Source: Negadavirga shengliensis
Lineage (GTDB): Bacteria > Bacteroidota > Bacteroidia > Cytophagales > Cyclobacteriaceae
Length of the DNA: 64,000 bases
Reading direction: 5' to 3'
Assembly: GCF_042652345.1 (NCBI RefSeq)
Contig: NZ_JBHSJJ010000020.1
Span: 1-64,000 of the forward strand
In this document: positions 8,483 to 17,289 of the stretch, piece after piece
Layout: every line of letters starts with the position of its first letter
How positions within the stretch are numbered: position 1 is the first letter of the stretch
Position numbers and translations under genes: made by a program
Notes under the pieces: model-generated
Seen by the model: only the letters and a program-made list of their open reading frames with translations
Databases searched by the model: none
What the model was told of the DNA's origin: nothing

Positions 8483-9307
8483 ATGCAAGCCAGATTATCG
8501 TCAAATAGCGTAAGCAACACCTACAAATGGTCAGTCACTGTTTTGTCAGGACTGTTCATGTTCATCGTGCTGTACGTTTACCGCGCTTACCATATAGACC
8601 AGGTACCGGCCTTTTCAGGACATAGTATGCTTTTCAGAGCATTGACACATTCCTCCATAATATCCATCGTTTTCTTTATCCTCGAATTTTACGTGAGTCG
8701 ACACCTACAGGTAAATCAACAGGTTAAACCATTCATAACAGCCCTTATAGCTACATTTATAGGTCTTAACCTGACTTTTCTGGCATTCAACTATTTTTAT
8801 CACTGGACAGAGTTGTATTGGAGCAGCTATTTCCAATTCTTATATGAATATCCACTGGTCATAGCTTTTCCGGTGACCTTGAGCCTTTTAATAGATCGGT
8901 TATCGAGCCATTCAAGAACCAGGTCAGATCGCATCATTACCATTACTTCAGAAAATAAAAAAGAGCATTTTCAAATCAAGGCCGCAAACCTTCTTTTTAT
9001 TAAATCCGCAGATAACTACATTGAGATTTTTTACATTTCTATGCAGCAGGTAAACAAACATCTCTTGCGCAAAAGTTTGAAAGATATTGAGAAAGAGCAT
9101 CGGCCAAATCCGTTTCTAGTAAGATGTCATCGAAGCTATATGGTAAATCCCGGAAACATCGATCATGTAAAAAGATCCAATAACAACCTGGAGTTAAATA
9201 TTTCCGGCGTCACAATTCCCGTCTCAAAAAAATATGTCCAGAGCCTAACAGAGAAAATCCCTCAATTGTTTACCCCTCATCCGGAAATTTCGTCCCAAAT
9301 CGTCTGA
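8483..9307 (+). CDS. LytTR-type transcriptional regulator with four membrane helices
   Basis: Four predicted membrane helices come first (from WSVTVLSGLFMFIVLYVY to YPLVIAFPVTLSLLI), followed by a LytTR DNA-binding domain. The domain shows FIKSADNYIEIFY, LLRKSLKDIE and FLVRCHRSYMVNP, typical of LytTR, and there is no receiver domain. Membrane-anchored LytTR proteins of this shape are common in Bacteroidota. The start is uncertain: the frame is open from a GTG at 8399 overlapping the kinase stop, but the ATG at 8483 leaves a normal 15-residue lead to the first helix. Base composition is AT-richer than the upstream kinase. It probably regulates the two genes that follow. Confidence 0.85.
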   Translation: MQARLSSNSVSNTYKWSVTVLSGLFMFIVLYVYRAYHIDQVPAFSGHSMLFRALTHSSIISIVFFILEFYVSRHLQVNQQVKPFITALIATFIGLNLTFLAFNYFYHWTELYWSSYFQFLYEYPLVIAFPVTLSLLIDRLSSHSRTRSDRIITITSENKKEHFQIKAANLLFIKSADNYIEIFYISMQQVNKHLLRKSLKDIEKEHRPNPFLVRCHRSYMVNPGNIDHVKRSNNNLELNISGVTIPVSKKYVQSLTEKIPQLFTPHPEISSQIV

Positions 9308-9363
9308 ATTTGTTGGCCCTGCACTTTGCCCGTATTTTCTTGTTTCACGAAATCTGATAGGGA

Positions 9364-10515
9364 ATGAAAAAAATTGTTCTATTTACTGTGATCATCGGTG
9401 TGGTAGCGGCTTCTTGCACTGAGCAAAAACGCAAAAATATAGACTCGCAGACACTCAGGCTTGACAGTCTCTTTAATCATGAACACATTTCCGGGAGATT
9501 TGATGGGACAGTTGTAATTGGAAAGAAGGGTGTCATCCTATATGAAAAAGCGATCGGCATTTCTAATCGCGTATGGAATATCCCTATGCGTTTGGACCAC
9601 CGGTTTGATATTTGCTCGATCAACAAATCTTTTGTTGCCACACTTATCCTCATTGCTGTGGAAGAAGGCAGGCTTTCACTTGATGACCGTCTTGTTGATC
9701 ACCTGGAAGTATTTTCATATTCGGGGAAATTTAATCCCGATATCACCATTCATCAGATGCTCACGCATACTTCCGGGCTTCCGGATTATGGGCAAACTCA
9801 GCCTGATCTGTCGGAAAACCTATTCCGGATGTTCAAACGAAAACATTTTACCAACGCGGAATATGTTGATTTCATCAGTAACGTCCAAGCCGTAAACGAC
9901 CCAGGAGTGCAATTCTACTATAGCAATTTCGCCTATCACTTGCTCATTATTCTTCTTGAAGGCTTATATCAACTGCCCTTTCCTGAGTTGCTGGACCAAA
10001 AGCTTTGCAAGCCGCTCGGGCTTCTACATACTTTTAGCACCGTTTCTAACGGAGAAGTATTTGAGAAAATGGTGGAAGGTTATAATTACGAAGAAACTAC
10101 GGATAGCTGGAAGCGCAACCAGTTTATCGACCTGACATTAGGCAGAAGGATATTCTCCACAGCTCATGACCTCTATTTGTGGGGATTAGCAATGGACTCT
10201 CCTTCAATTCTCAGTGTGGAATCTGCGAGGCTGATGCACGCCAACCACCTGAAGGATATTACTTATGAGTTCTCTTATGGATACGGATGGGTAGTATTTG
10301 ATGGTAAGCGGCCCTATCGAATGGGAGACCTGGGAATTGACAGAAAGTACATCATTCACGGAGGAGCAACTGAAGGATTCAAATCCATGCTAATCAATAT
10401 TGAAAATGGAGAGTATATCGTCGCTTTCCTTGCCAATACCGGCGATCAAACAAACGAAATGGAACTGGCAAAAAAAATTGCAAACATCTTAATCAATTCA
10501 GAAAATGAAAACTAG
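9364..10515 (+). CDS. Serine hydrolase lipoprotein (beta-lactamase / class C-like)
   Basis: A 383-residue protein with a lipoprotein signal (MKKIVLFTV to AASC, cysteine near 18), so it is probably anchored in the periplasm or outer membrane. The family catalytic motifs are visible: SxxK as SINKS (nucleophile serine near 90), MLTHTSGLPDYG, the Y-S-N motif in FYYSNFAYHLL and HGG in IIHGGATEGFK. The fold is that of DD-peptidase/esterase relatives (PF00144), where activity ranges from esterase to D-aminopeptidase, so the substrate is open. It overlaps the next gene by 11 bp. Confidence 0.88.
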   Translation: MKKIVLFTVIIGVVAASCTEQKRKNIDSQTLRLDSLFNHEHISGRFDGTVVIGKKGVILYEKAIGISNRVWNIPMRLDHRFDICSINKSFVATLILIAVEEGRLSLDDRLVDHLEVFSYSGKFNPDITIHQMLTHTSGLPDYGQTQPDLSENLFRMFKRKHFTNAEYVDFISNVQAVNDPGVQFYYSNFAYHLLIILLEGLYQLPFPELLDQKLCKPLGLLHTFSTVSNGEVFEKMVEGYNYEETTDSWKRNQFIDLTLGRRIFSTAHDLYLWGLAMDSPSILSVESARLMHANHLKDITYEFSYGYGWVVFDGKRPYRMGDLGIDRKYIIHGGATEGFKSMLINIENGEYIVAFLANTGDQTNEMELAKKIANILINSENEN

Positions 10516-11194
10516 ACTAATTATCTTTTTAAGCATCATATTGACCGTATCGTTATCTGCAAATGCACAATCAGTGGTTGGTTTCTGGACTGTCGATCAG
10601 GTAAAGGTGGGAGACAAAAATTTAACTCCCGTTGCCAAATGGTTCAAATATCATATAGACCATACCTATCAAGCTGGAAATGGCTGGACACAGAATGATA
10701 TTGGTACTTGGGAATATGACAAAGAAAAAAACGAATTCCTTCCCGAAAGCAAAAACGGTAAGGACGAATACGGCCCGTTCAAGGTGTCGTTTTCAGGCGA
10801 GAAGATGACTTGGGAGCGAATGGAGGATGGTATGCATGTGACAGTCTCTCTCTCTGAAATCACCGAAATGCCCATGTCTCCCAAAGACAGTATAGCCGGA
10901 AGCTGGGAACTGATCTCTGTAATTAAAAACGATGAGGATATTACAACATCCTACGACCCGGAAAACAAAGAGACAATACTTATTCGCTGGACGGAAACTT
11001 ACCGTAAAACGAACCCGGACGGCTCTCAATCATTTGGTTTTTGGCACATGGATGCGCATGATCCCGAGTTTCACCTGATTGATTTTAACAGGGAGGTCGA
11101 TTTTCAGGTTTTTATCATTTCATTTAAAGATAATTTGGTAGTAATGAAATCGAAAAAAGACAAGGACATGACGTTAACATACAAGAGGAAATAA
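10505..11194 (+). CDS. Secreted protein with two lipocalin-like repeats, function unknown
   Basis: A 229-residue protein with a Sec signal peptide (cleavage likely after SANAQ). It contains two related halves. Each opens with a G-x-W motif: VVGFWTVDQVKVGDK near 25 and IAGSWELISVIKNDE near 131. Each then alternates short beta strands and ends in a lysine-rich tail. This pattern resembles the small lipocalin-like/DUF4488-like beta-barrel proteins of Bacteroidota, but the assignment is tentative. It is translationally coupled to the serine hydrolase by an 11-bp overlap. No ligand or enzymatic residue is evident. Confidence 0.7.
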   Translation: MKTRLIIFLSIILTVSLSANAQSVVGFWTVDQVKVGDKNLTPVAKWFKYHIDHTYQAGNGWTQNDIGTWEYDKEKNEFLPESKNGKDEYGPFKVSFSGEKMTWERMEDGMHVTVSLSEITEMPMSPKDSIAGSWELISVIKNDEDITTSYDPENKETILIRWTETYRKTNPDGSQSFGFWHMDAHDPEFHLIDFNREVDFQVFIISFKDNLVVMKSKKDKDMTLTYKRK

Positions 11195-11333
11195 GGCCGA
11201 TAACAGCACCTAAGAAAACACGGGGAGGACTGGAGTTTCCGCAAGGTTTTCAAGGTCACCTATGCCATAAGCAGACAGGTAAGGTGCTCCGAACCCCCAC
11301 GTTTTTAGTTGCGGCCCTGTGAACGGATCCAGT

Positions 11334-11933
11334 CTACCGTTTATCGGTGTCGACCCGATGTGTTTTGCTATGCTTGGTAACCATGAATTTCAGCTTTTGG
11401 ATGGTGAACCATGCGATTCCCCCGGCCACCACACCGACAAAAGCGCCGACCAGGATATCACTGGGATAATGGACGCCCAGATAAATCCGGGTGTATGAAA
11501 TGACGGCCGCCCATAAAAACAGCCAGATGAATCCTTTTCTTTTGGAGCCCACTACCAGATTTAAATAGGTTGCCAGTGCAAAAGTATTGGCTGCATGAGA
11601 CGAGGCGAAGCCGTATTGTCCTCCGCATCCCGCGTAATTAACGATGGTATCGGCCCACCTGGGGTCATGACAGGGGCGCAGGCGTTCAAAAAATGGCTTC
11701 ATGAAGCCCGAGGTGAACTGATCGGCTATCAGAATCGCCAAGGCAATGCCGAATACATACCAAACGGCTTCTTTCTGGTATATCCGGACCAATTGATAAA
11801 TCAAAAAAAGATAGAGCGGTATCCAAATGTACCTGCCGGTGAGGGTCATCATCACCGGATCAAGCCAATCGGCGTGAATGCCGTTCAAATAGATGAAGAG
11901 TTGTTCGTCCCAGGCTTTAAGCTTTTCGATCAT
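11334..11933 (-). CDS. PAP2-family membrane phosphatase
   Basis: About 199 residues with several transmembrane helices and the three phosphatase motifs of the PAP2 family: KPFFERLRP (KxxxxxxRP), SSHAANT (PSGH position) and YTRIYLGVHYPSD (SRxxxxxHxxxD). Such enzymes dephosphorylate undecaprenyl pyrophosphate, phosphatidate or lipid A. The choice cannot be made here. The preferred start is the ATG at 11931-11933 because it forms an ATGA overlap with the hemF stop. An ATG six codons upstream (11951) is the alternative. Translation is therefore coupled to hemF. Confidence 0.9.
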   Translation of the reverse strand: MIEKLKAWDEQLFIYLNGIHADWLDPVMMTLTGRYIWIPLYLFLIYQLVRIYQKEAVWYVFGIALAILIADQFTSGFMKPFFERLRPCHDPRWADTIVNYAGCGGQYGFASSHAANTFALATYLNLVVGSKRKGFIWLFLWAAVISYTRIYLGVHYPSDILVGAFVGVVAGGIAWFTIQKLKFMVTKHSKTHRVDTDKR

Positions 11934-12841
11934 GACGGTCTGTTTATCCAATCCATATCTTTTTTCAGATTTTCCAGCGTAAACGCCTCCGGGGATCCGG
12001 GCTCAGGCTTTTGGTTATATTCCCATTGGGCCTGTGGAGGCATGCTCATGAGGATGCTTTCTGTTCTGCCATGGGTATCCAGACCGAATTTGGTGCCCGC
12101 ATCCCATACCAGGTTGAACTCCACATACCGGCCTCTTCTAAGGGCTTGCCATTGGCGTTCCCTCTCACCGAAAGGAAGTTTAGCATTTTTAGCCATAAGA
12201 TGCCGGTAAATTTTCGGGAAAAGATAGCCTACAGATTTCACAAATTCAAAAAGCTTTTCGAAGGACACTTCCTGATCCGCTGCCATGCGGTCAAAGAAAA
12301 TCCCCCCAATACCACGGGTTTCTTTTCGGTGGGGGATATAGAAATAATCATCCGCCCATTTCTTGAACCTGGGATAATATTCGGGATGAAAACCGTCACA
12401 CAGTTTCTTTATCTCCCGGTGGAAATAGGCTGCATCTTCCAGATCCAGATAGTGTGGGGTAAGGTCAATGCCCCCGCCGAACCAATAAGTCCCGTTGCTC
12501 ATTTCAAAAAAGCGGATGTTCATGTGGATGATGGGCACCATGGGGCTATCCGGATGAATGACGATGGAAACACCTGTGGCAAAAAAATCAGCGGTTTCAA
12601 GTTGGAGTTTTTTAAGGATTTTTTCCGGAGTGGGGCCATACACCGCCGAAAAGGCCACGCCTCCTTTAGCGATGACATGGCCGGATTTCATCACCCTTGT
12701 AATCCCGCCTCCTCCTTCTGTCCGGGTCCATTCATCGGTTTCAAATTTGCCTTTGCCATCTGCTGCCTCCAGTTCAGCACAGATATGCTGTTGGATGGTT
12801 TTGAAATCCTGGGCGATTTTGTCTTTATCGATTTTGGTCAT
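11930..12841 (-). CDS. hemF: Aerobic coproporphyrinogen-III oxidase
   Basis: A 303-residue oxygen-dependent enzyme that decarboxylates two propionates of coproporphyrinogen III to vinyl groups, giving protoporphyrinogen IX in heme synthesis. Recognisable family segments are GGGITRV, HMNIRFFE, WFGGGIDLTP, FFLP-type DDYFYIPHR, GIGGIFFD, and RRGRYVEFNLVWDAGTKFGL near the C-terminus. The open frame extends upstream into tamL. The ATG at 12841, 26 bp after the tamL stop, gives the normal family length (E. coli HemF is about 299 residues) and is preferred. It overlaps the PAP2 gene by 4 bp. Confidence 0.95.
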   Translation of the reverse strand: MTKIDKDKIAQDFKTIQQHICAELEAADGKGKFETDEWTRTEGGGGITRVMKSGHVIAKGGVAFSAVYGPTPEKILKKLQLETADFFATGVSIVIHPDSPMVPIIHMNIRFFEMSNGTYWFGGGIDLTPHYLDLEDAAYFHREIKKLCDGFHPEYYPRFKKWADDYFYIPHRKETRGIGGIFFDRMAADQEVSFEKLFEFVKSVGYLFPKIYRHLMAKNAKLPFGERERQWQALRRGRYVEFNLVWDAGTKFGLDTHGRTESILMSMPPQAQWEYNQKPEPGSPEAFTLENLKKDMDWINRPS

Positions 12842-12866
12842 TTCTGAAATGGTTGATTCAATGTGC

Positions 12867-15296
12867 TTAAAAAGGATACCCAATGCCGATGTTGAACACC
12901 TGTTGCCCTCTTTCCCCGAATGGCCTGCTGAAGGAAATATTGTCCAGGACGAACCTTTCGCCTTCAGGTCTTGCGGGGTCGTACGCTTTGATTCCCATGT
13001 CCAGTCTGAGTACCAGAAATTCAAAGTCCATCCTCAAACCGAGGCCGGTGCCTACGGCAATCTCTTTATAAAATCTATCGACCCTGAAATCAGTTCCCTC
13101 ACGGGTAGGGTCGGGTTCAAATGTCCAGGTATTGCCGGCATCTATGAAAAAAGCCCCGTCAAAATAGCCGAATAATTTCCGCCGGTATTCAAACATACTT
13201 TCAAAGAGAATCTCACCCGGCTGCTCAAAGCGGTAATCGAACGTACCGTCTTCCCGGCGTTCCGGTGTAAAGCTTCCCGGTCCCAGCCGCCTCGGCTGCC
13301 AGGCCCGGATGCTCGTGGAGCCGCCGGCGAAGAAATATTTTTCGTAAGGAAGGACCCCTTCGCTGATGCCATAAGGCTTTGCCAGACCTACGTTAAGCCT
13401 GTAGGCAAAAGTACTTCTGTTGTTCAAAGGTACATATCTTCTGAAATCGGACTGGAATTTCAGAAACTGGAAGTATTTCAGGTTGCGCTCTCCGAAGACT
13501 TCCGGGCTGTATAAATTAAAGGTGCTGCCCCCGCTTTCCGCAAAAATCCTCCAAAGCGAGGCACGGTTTCTTTGATAGAGGCCATATTGGTTGAAGTTGA
13601 TGATGACCTGGCCTGAAACGCTGCCCACATAGGAAGGCAAAAAGGAATTGATCAGGTTATTTCCCTGATTCTGCAGGTCCTCCAGCCTCTCCTGAAACAT
13701 AGGGTGCAATGAAGACCGGATAAGGTTGGCATCCAGAAGGTTGATGGAAAATTGCTGCCTCATGTTTCTCGTGGCCCAGTTATAGGCGATGATGGTATTC
13801 AAGGCGTCCCGCACGTATTCCGGGCGATTGACATAACTGTAACCCAGGAGCAACCTGGTGCGCGGATTATAGCGCCCGAATTTTTCCAAGGCACCAAAAT
13901 TAAAAGGCACCAAAAACTGCGGAAAGATGATGGAACCTGAAGCACTCAATTCGCGGCTCCGGTACACTCCCCCTTCGGTGGTGGCGGAAGCCACCCCCTC
14001 CAAGCCGGCCCTGAAATTAAATTCAAATATTTCCAGTCCCCTGAAAAGATTTCTGTTTCTCAGCGAATGACTGAAAAATGGGCCCGGTAGCTGTTCCGTG
14101 ACGCTTGCGCCCAATTGGTTGGTTATCTGGTATTTCTGGTTGGGCCGGGTGAAGATTTTAGTGGTGATGCTGCTCCCAAGTGTGTCAAATGATATGTTCA
14201 CAAAACGGAAGATGTCCAGGTTCGCCAGTTGACGCTGGGTTTCGATGACATCCGTCCGGTTATAGGTATCTCCCTTGCGCTGGAAAATCCTGGAGTTGAT
14301 GATTTTTTCTGCATAACGGTCCCTATACATGGTGAAGTGGATGCCATCCAGTTCCGTTTGTACACGTTCATCCGAAATCACATCGGTGGGACTGGCAATG
14401 GTAAAAGTCATGGAGTCGATGGTATATACTTTATGTCTTTCGCCGATTTCGGGTTTTCGGATCAACTGTTCGATGGTGACTTTTTTCTCCAGGGAATCCT
14501 TGTATACGTTGTATTCGATATAGGATTTGGAAAAAGTATAGTAGCCATTGTCTTTGAGGGCGTCTTCTACCCTTTGCCTCTCTTTGGTCAGATCTGACTG
14601 GCTGTACCGTTTTCCCGGTTTGATGAGTGAGGCATCCTTGTATCTATCCAATAATTTGTAGATCGCGTCATCATCGGACCTGCTGAAAGTACTGTCTATC
14701 AGATACGGGTCGTTCTCGTTGATCAGATAGGTAAGAAAAATCTTTTTTTTGCGGCGGGATACCTCCGTGCTTACTTCAGCTTCAAAAAAACCGTTGTTCA
14801 TCAGGTAAAACCGGATCTGTCTTTCAGATTCCAACGTCTGCACACTGTCATAGATGGTCTTTGGGTTCCCGGTCCTCATGAACCAGTTGCCATACTCCAG
14901 CTTTCTTTCAAGGGTGTTTATTTGGGAGACGATTTTGTCATAACGTTTGGTATGTCTTTTGGTGGCTTTCTCACCGGTGATGAGTTGGACCAACTGTTCC
15001 CTTTCCTTTTCCAACTCTGTTTTTCTGTCCGCAATCCTGACACTGTCATAGGTCAATTTTCCGATGTCATATATCAAGACCCCTGGCGAAACGTTCAGGA
15101 TAGGAATCCGGGTATTGGGTTTTTGCTGGATGAGGTTTCTGACAGACTCATTGTTACTCCGGTCTACCCCCTTGATGTTTACTTCATAAAGCAAATATTC
15201 ACCGTCTTTTAATCCTCTCGTTAGGGAACAACCAGACAGTAAAAGGATGGAAAAAAGAAAGTTTATATATTTGACTTTATTCACTACAACACTCAT
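12867..15296 (-). CDS. tamL: TamL-type BamA-like outer-membrane lipoprotein
   Basis: An 809-residue outer-membrane assembly protein of the Omp85/TamA class. The signal ends in a lipobox (LLLSGCSLTRGL, cysteine near 23), which marks the Bacteroidota TamL type rather than BamA. POTRA-like repeats (about 35-380, beta-alpha-alpha-beta with GYYTFSKSYIEY and DTYNRTDVIETQRQL) precede the 16-strand barrel domain (bacterial surface antigen, PF01103-like). The barrel contains FFAGGSTSIRAWQPRRLGPG and ends in an aromatic F. It probably acts with a TamB-like partner in envelope biogenesis. Only 6 bp separate its start from the divergent methyltransferase gene. Confidence 0.9.
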   Translation of the reverse strand: MSVVVNKVKYINFLFSILLLSGCSLTRGLKDGEYLLYEVNIKGVDRSNNESVRNLIQQKPNTRIPILNVSPGVLIYDIGKLTYDSVRIADRKTELEKEREQLVQLITGEKATKRHTKRYDKIVSQINTLERKLEYGNWFMRTGNPKTIYDSVQTLESERQIRFYLMNNGFFEAEVSTEVSRRKKKIFLTYLINENDPYLIDSTFSRSDDDAIYKLLDRYKDASLIKPGKRYSQSDLTKERQRVEDALKDNGYYTFSKSYIEYNVYKDSLEKKVTIEQLIRKPEIGERHKVYTIDSMTFTIASPTDVISDERVQTELDGIHFTMYRDRYAEKIINSRIFQRKGDTYNRTDVIETQRQLANLDIFRFVNISFDTLGSSITTKIFTRPNQKYQITNQLGASVTEQLPGPFFSHSLRNRNLFRGLEIFEFNFRAGLEGVASATTEGGVYRSRELSASGSIIFPQFLVPFNFGALEKFGRYNPRTRLLLGYSYVNRPEYVRDALNTIIAYNWATRNMRQQFSINLLDANLIRSSLHPMFQERLEDLQNQGNNLINSFLPSYVGSVSGQVIINFNQYGLYQRNRASLWRIFAESGGSTFNLYSPEVFGERNLKYFQFLKFQSDFRRYVPLNNRSTFAYRLNVGLAKPYGISEGVLPYEKYFFAGGSTSIRAWQPRRLGPGSFTPERREDGTFDYRFEQPGEILFESMFEYRRKLFGYFDGAFFIDAGNTWTFEPDPTREGTDFRVDRFYKEIAVGTGLGLRMDFEFLVLRLDMGIKAYDPARPEGERFVLDNISFSRPFGERGQQVFNIGIGYPF
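15266..15273 (+). promoter_or_regulatory. Predicted -7 box (TATATTTG) of the RNA methyltransferase gene
   Basis: It matches the Bacteroidota -7 consensus TAnnTTTG and would give a leader of about 23 nt to the ATG at 15303. The box lies inside the signal-peptide codons of the divergent tamL. No clear -33 TTTG is seen at the right distance. Confidence 0.4.
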
Positions 15297-15302
15297 GGGC
15301 TA

Positions 15303-16055
15303 ATGCTAGGCAAAAATACGCTTAAGTTTATTAAATCCTTGCAACAGAAAAAATTCCGTAAACAAGAAAATGCTTTTTTTGTAGAGGGTGCTAAAAATGT
15401 AACGGAATTGCTGCAATCAGATTTTGAATGTATTTATTTACTTTATACCCCGCGGTTTAAAAGTGAATACCCTGACCTGGTCCGTTCCTGTGGGGGCCAA
15501 AAATATGAAACCACTGAAGCCGTCTTGGTCGCCACAGGGTCTTTTTCCAGCAATGATTATGCACTGGCAGTGGCCAGAATCAAACCTGATGCCCCCCTTC
15601 AGGTTGAGAAAGGGGAATTGGCGCTTGCTCTTGATGAGGTAAGGGATCCGGGTAATTTAGGGACCATTATCCGCATTGCGGATTGGTATGGCATCAGGAA
15701 ACTCTATCTGTCCCAGCAATGCGCCGACTTTTACAATCCCAAAGTATTGAACGCCAGCATGGGATCTTTCTCGAGGGTATCTTTTCAATATGTCTCCCTT
15801 GAACCGGTGTTAAGCGCTATTGAATTGCCGGTCTATGGGGCTTTTTTGGAGGGTAAAAGCATTCATTCTCTTGACATCGAGCCGGAAGGTATTATACTGG
15901 TGGGCAATGAATCAAAGGGCATTTCCCCCGGACTTGAGCCCTTTGTCAGCCAAAAGGTAACCATACCCTCCTTCGGCCGGGCGGAGTCTCTGAATGTCGC
16001 GATTGCCACAGCCGTTTTGTGTGATAATTTCCGGCGGATGGGCGGATTATCCTAA
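15303..16055 (+). CDS. TrmH/SpoU-family RNA 2'-O-methyltransferase
   Basis: A 250-residue methyltransferase of the SPOUT class with a trefoil-knot SAM site. The N-terminal substrate-binding domain (about 1-95, KFIKSLQQKKFRKQENAFFVEG) is followed by the three SpoU motifs: DPGNLGTIIRIADWYG (about 115-130), ILVGNESKGISPG (about 200) and IPSFGRAESLNVAIATAV (about 222-240). It modifies a ribose in rRNA or tRNA, and the exact nucleotide cannot be told from sequence. It is divergent from tamL with a 6-bp gap, so promoters must lie within the opposite coding sequences. Confidence 0.9.
   Translation: MLGKNTLKFIKSLQQKKFRKQENAFFVEGAKNVTELLQSDFECIYLLYTPRFKSEYPDLVRSCGGQKYETTEAVLVATGSFSSNDYALAVARIKPDAPLQVEKGELALALDEVRDPGNLGTIIRIADWYGIRKLYLSQQCADFYNPKVLNASMGSFSRVSFQYVSLEPVLSAIELPVYGAFLEGKSIHSLDIEPEGIILVGNESKGISPGLEPFVSQKVTIPSFGRAESLNVAIATAVLCDNFRRMGGLS
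15311..15318 (-). promoter_or_regulatory. Predicted -7 box (TATTTTTG, minus strand) of tamL
   Basis: On the minus strand this matches TAnnTTTG and lies inside the first codons of the divergent methyltransferase gene. The tamL leader would be only a few nucleotides. A TTG about 23 bp upstream could serve as a weak -33 element. Confidence 0.35.
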
Positions 16056-16080
16056 TCTGTTTGCTTAAATTTTGTAATCC

Positions 16081-17076
16081 ATGTCTTCCATAAGTAAGAA
16101 ATTAAATAAGGTAGGGCTCAATACCTTCTTTCTATTGTTGTTGTTCACCATTCTTCTCGCGTATCTTTTTCCGGAATGGGGTTCACCGGACAATACCATT
16201 CCCTTGGATGAGGTGACTTATTATGGGGTGTCCTTCATTTTCTTTTTTTATGGCGTAAAAATAAGTCCGGAAACCTTGAAGCTGGGGATGTCAAATTGGC
16301 GGCTGCATCTGTTGATACAGTCCACTACTTTTCTGGTTTTTCCACTTGTTATCCTGATTTTTAATTTTTTATGGGGTAAGGACGGATCACTGTTCTGGCT
16401 GGGGACTTTTTATCTGGCTGCCTTGCCTTCCACGGTATCCTCATCTGTGGTGATGGTATCCATAGCGGGGGGAAATCTCCCCGCGGCGATTTTTAATGCC
16501 AGCATATCCAGTATCGTAGGGATCTTCATCACACCGGTGTGGATGGAACTCTTTATGAGTACCTCGCAGGTGGATTTTGAATTGATTGATACCTTTATCA
16601 AGCTGATAAAGCAGGTGTTTTTCCCTGTTGTGGTGGGGTTCTTTTTGCACAAGCATCTTGGTTCGTTTGTGTTGAAATACAATAAGATATTGAAGAACTT
16701 TGACCAGACGATTATTTTATTGATTGTTTTTTCGGCGTTTGCCCAGTCATTTGGGCAGCAAATGTTTCAGGGGCAACGGGTTTCAGACCTTTTGGGATTG
16801 GGTGCTTTGATGTTGTTGTTGTTTGTTTTCATGCTGGCGGTAATGTATGCTTTGGGAAAATGGCTCTCGTTTAACAGGGAAGACAGCATTACGGTGCTCT
16901 TTTGTGGTTCGAAGAAGTCGTTGGTGCAAGGTGCGGTCATGGGAAAAATCCTGTTTCCGGATCCCATTGTTTTTGGGGTGGTTCTGTTGCCGTTGATGTT
17001 GTATCATACGCTTCAACTGATCATCGGAAGTGTTTTAGCGGAGAAATTGGGAAGTAAGCAATCCGGCTTTGACTGA
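16081..17076 (+). CDS. SBF-like (bile acid:Na+ symporter family) membrane transporter
   Basis: A 331-residue, about ten-helix membrane protein. It matches the SBF_like branch (PF13593) of the bile acid:sodium symporter superfamily. A short cytoplasmic start is followed by LNTFFLLLLFTILLAYLFPEWG, the conserved AALPSTVSSSVVMVSIAGGN segment (crossover-helix region) near 115-145, and GSKKSLVQGAVMG near 285. It carries two inverted five-helix repeats. The substrate is unknown, and family members move organic anions with Na+. It starts 25 bp after the methyltransferase gene and is probably co-transcribed. Confidence 0.85.
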   Translation: MSSISKKLNKVGLNTFFLLLLFTILLAYLFPEWGSPDNTIPLDEVTYYGVSFIFFFYGVKISPETLKLGMSNWRLHLLIQSTTFLVFPLVILIFNFLWGKDGSLFWLGTFYLAALPSTVSSSVVMVSIAGGNLPAAIFNASISSIVGIFITPVWMELFMSTSQVDFELIDTFIKLIKQVFFPVVVGFFLHKHLGSFVLKYNKILKNFDQTIILLIVFSAFAQSFGQQMFQGQRVSDLLGLGALMLLLFVFMLAVMYALGKWLSFNREDSITVLFCGSKKSLVQGAVMGKILFPDPIVFGVVLLPLMLYHTLQLIIGSVLAEKLGSKQSGFD

Positions 17077-17106
17077 CGTTACTGTGTATGATTGTCCGTT
17101 GGGGTT

Positions 17107-17273
17107 GGATTTTGTCATGGTTTTTGCTTGGTTCCCCGCAAAAACGCACGCCAAAATCCTGTAAAACCCCGTCCATAAGATACGGGGATGACAATCCCCG
17201 GGTACAGTATTTTTCACCCGCTACGCGGGTTTTGTTGCTGTTTAAAATTTTCGATAACCAGGGCCGGACTCAG
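17107..17273 (+). repeat. Structured intergenic repeat, copy B
   Basis: It lies between the convergent SBF-like and queuosine-transporter genes. The GGATTTTG/CAAAATCC and GTTTTTGC/GCAAAAAC arms are intact. The second hairpin is CGGGGAT-GACA-ATCCCCG, whose loop is the reverse complement of the TGTC loop in copies C-E. The third is ACCCGC-TAC-GCGGGT, a variant stem that still pairs. It ends with CGGACTCAG. Confidence 0.85.
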
Positions 17274-17289
17274 CTCAAGCAGGATGGTG

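Noticed and set aside
11195..11333. Possible gene remnant between the lipocalin-like protein and the PAP2 gene
   Set aside because: Short, with no family match that can be recognised and no intact frame.
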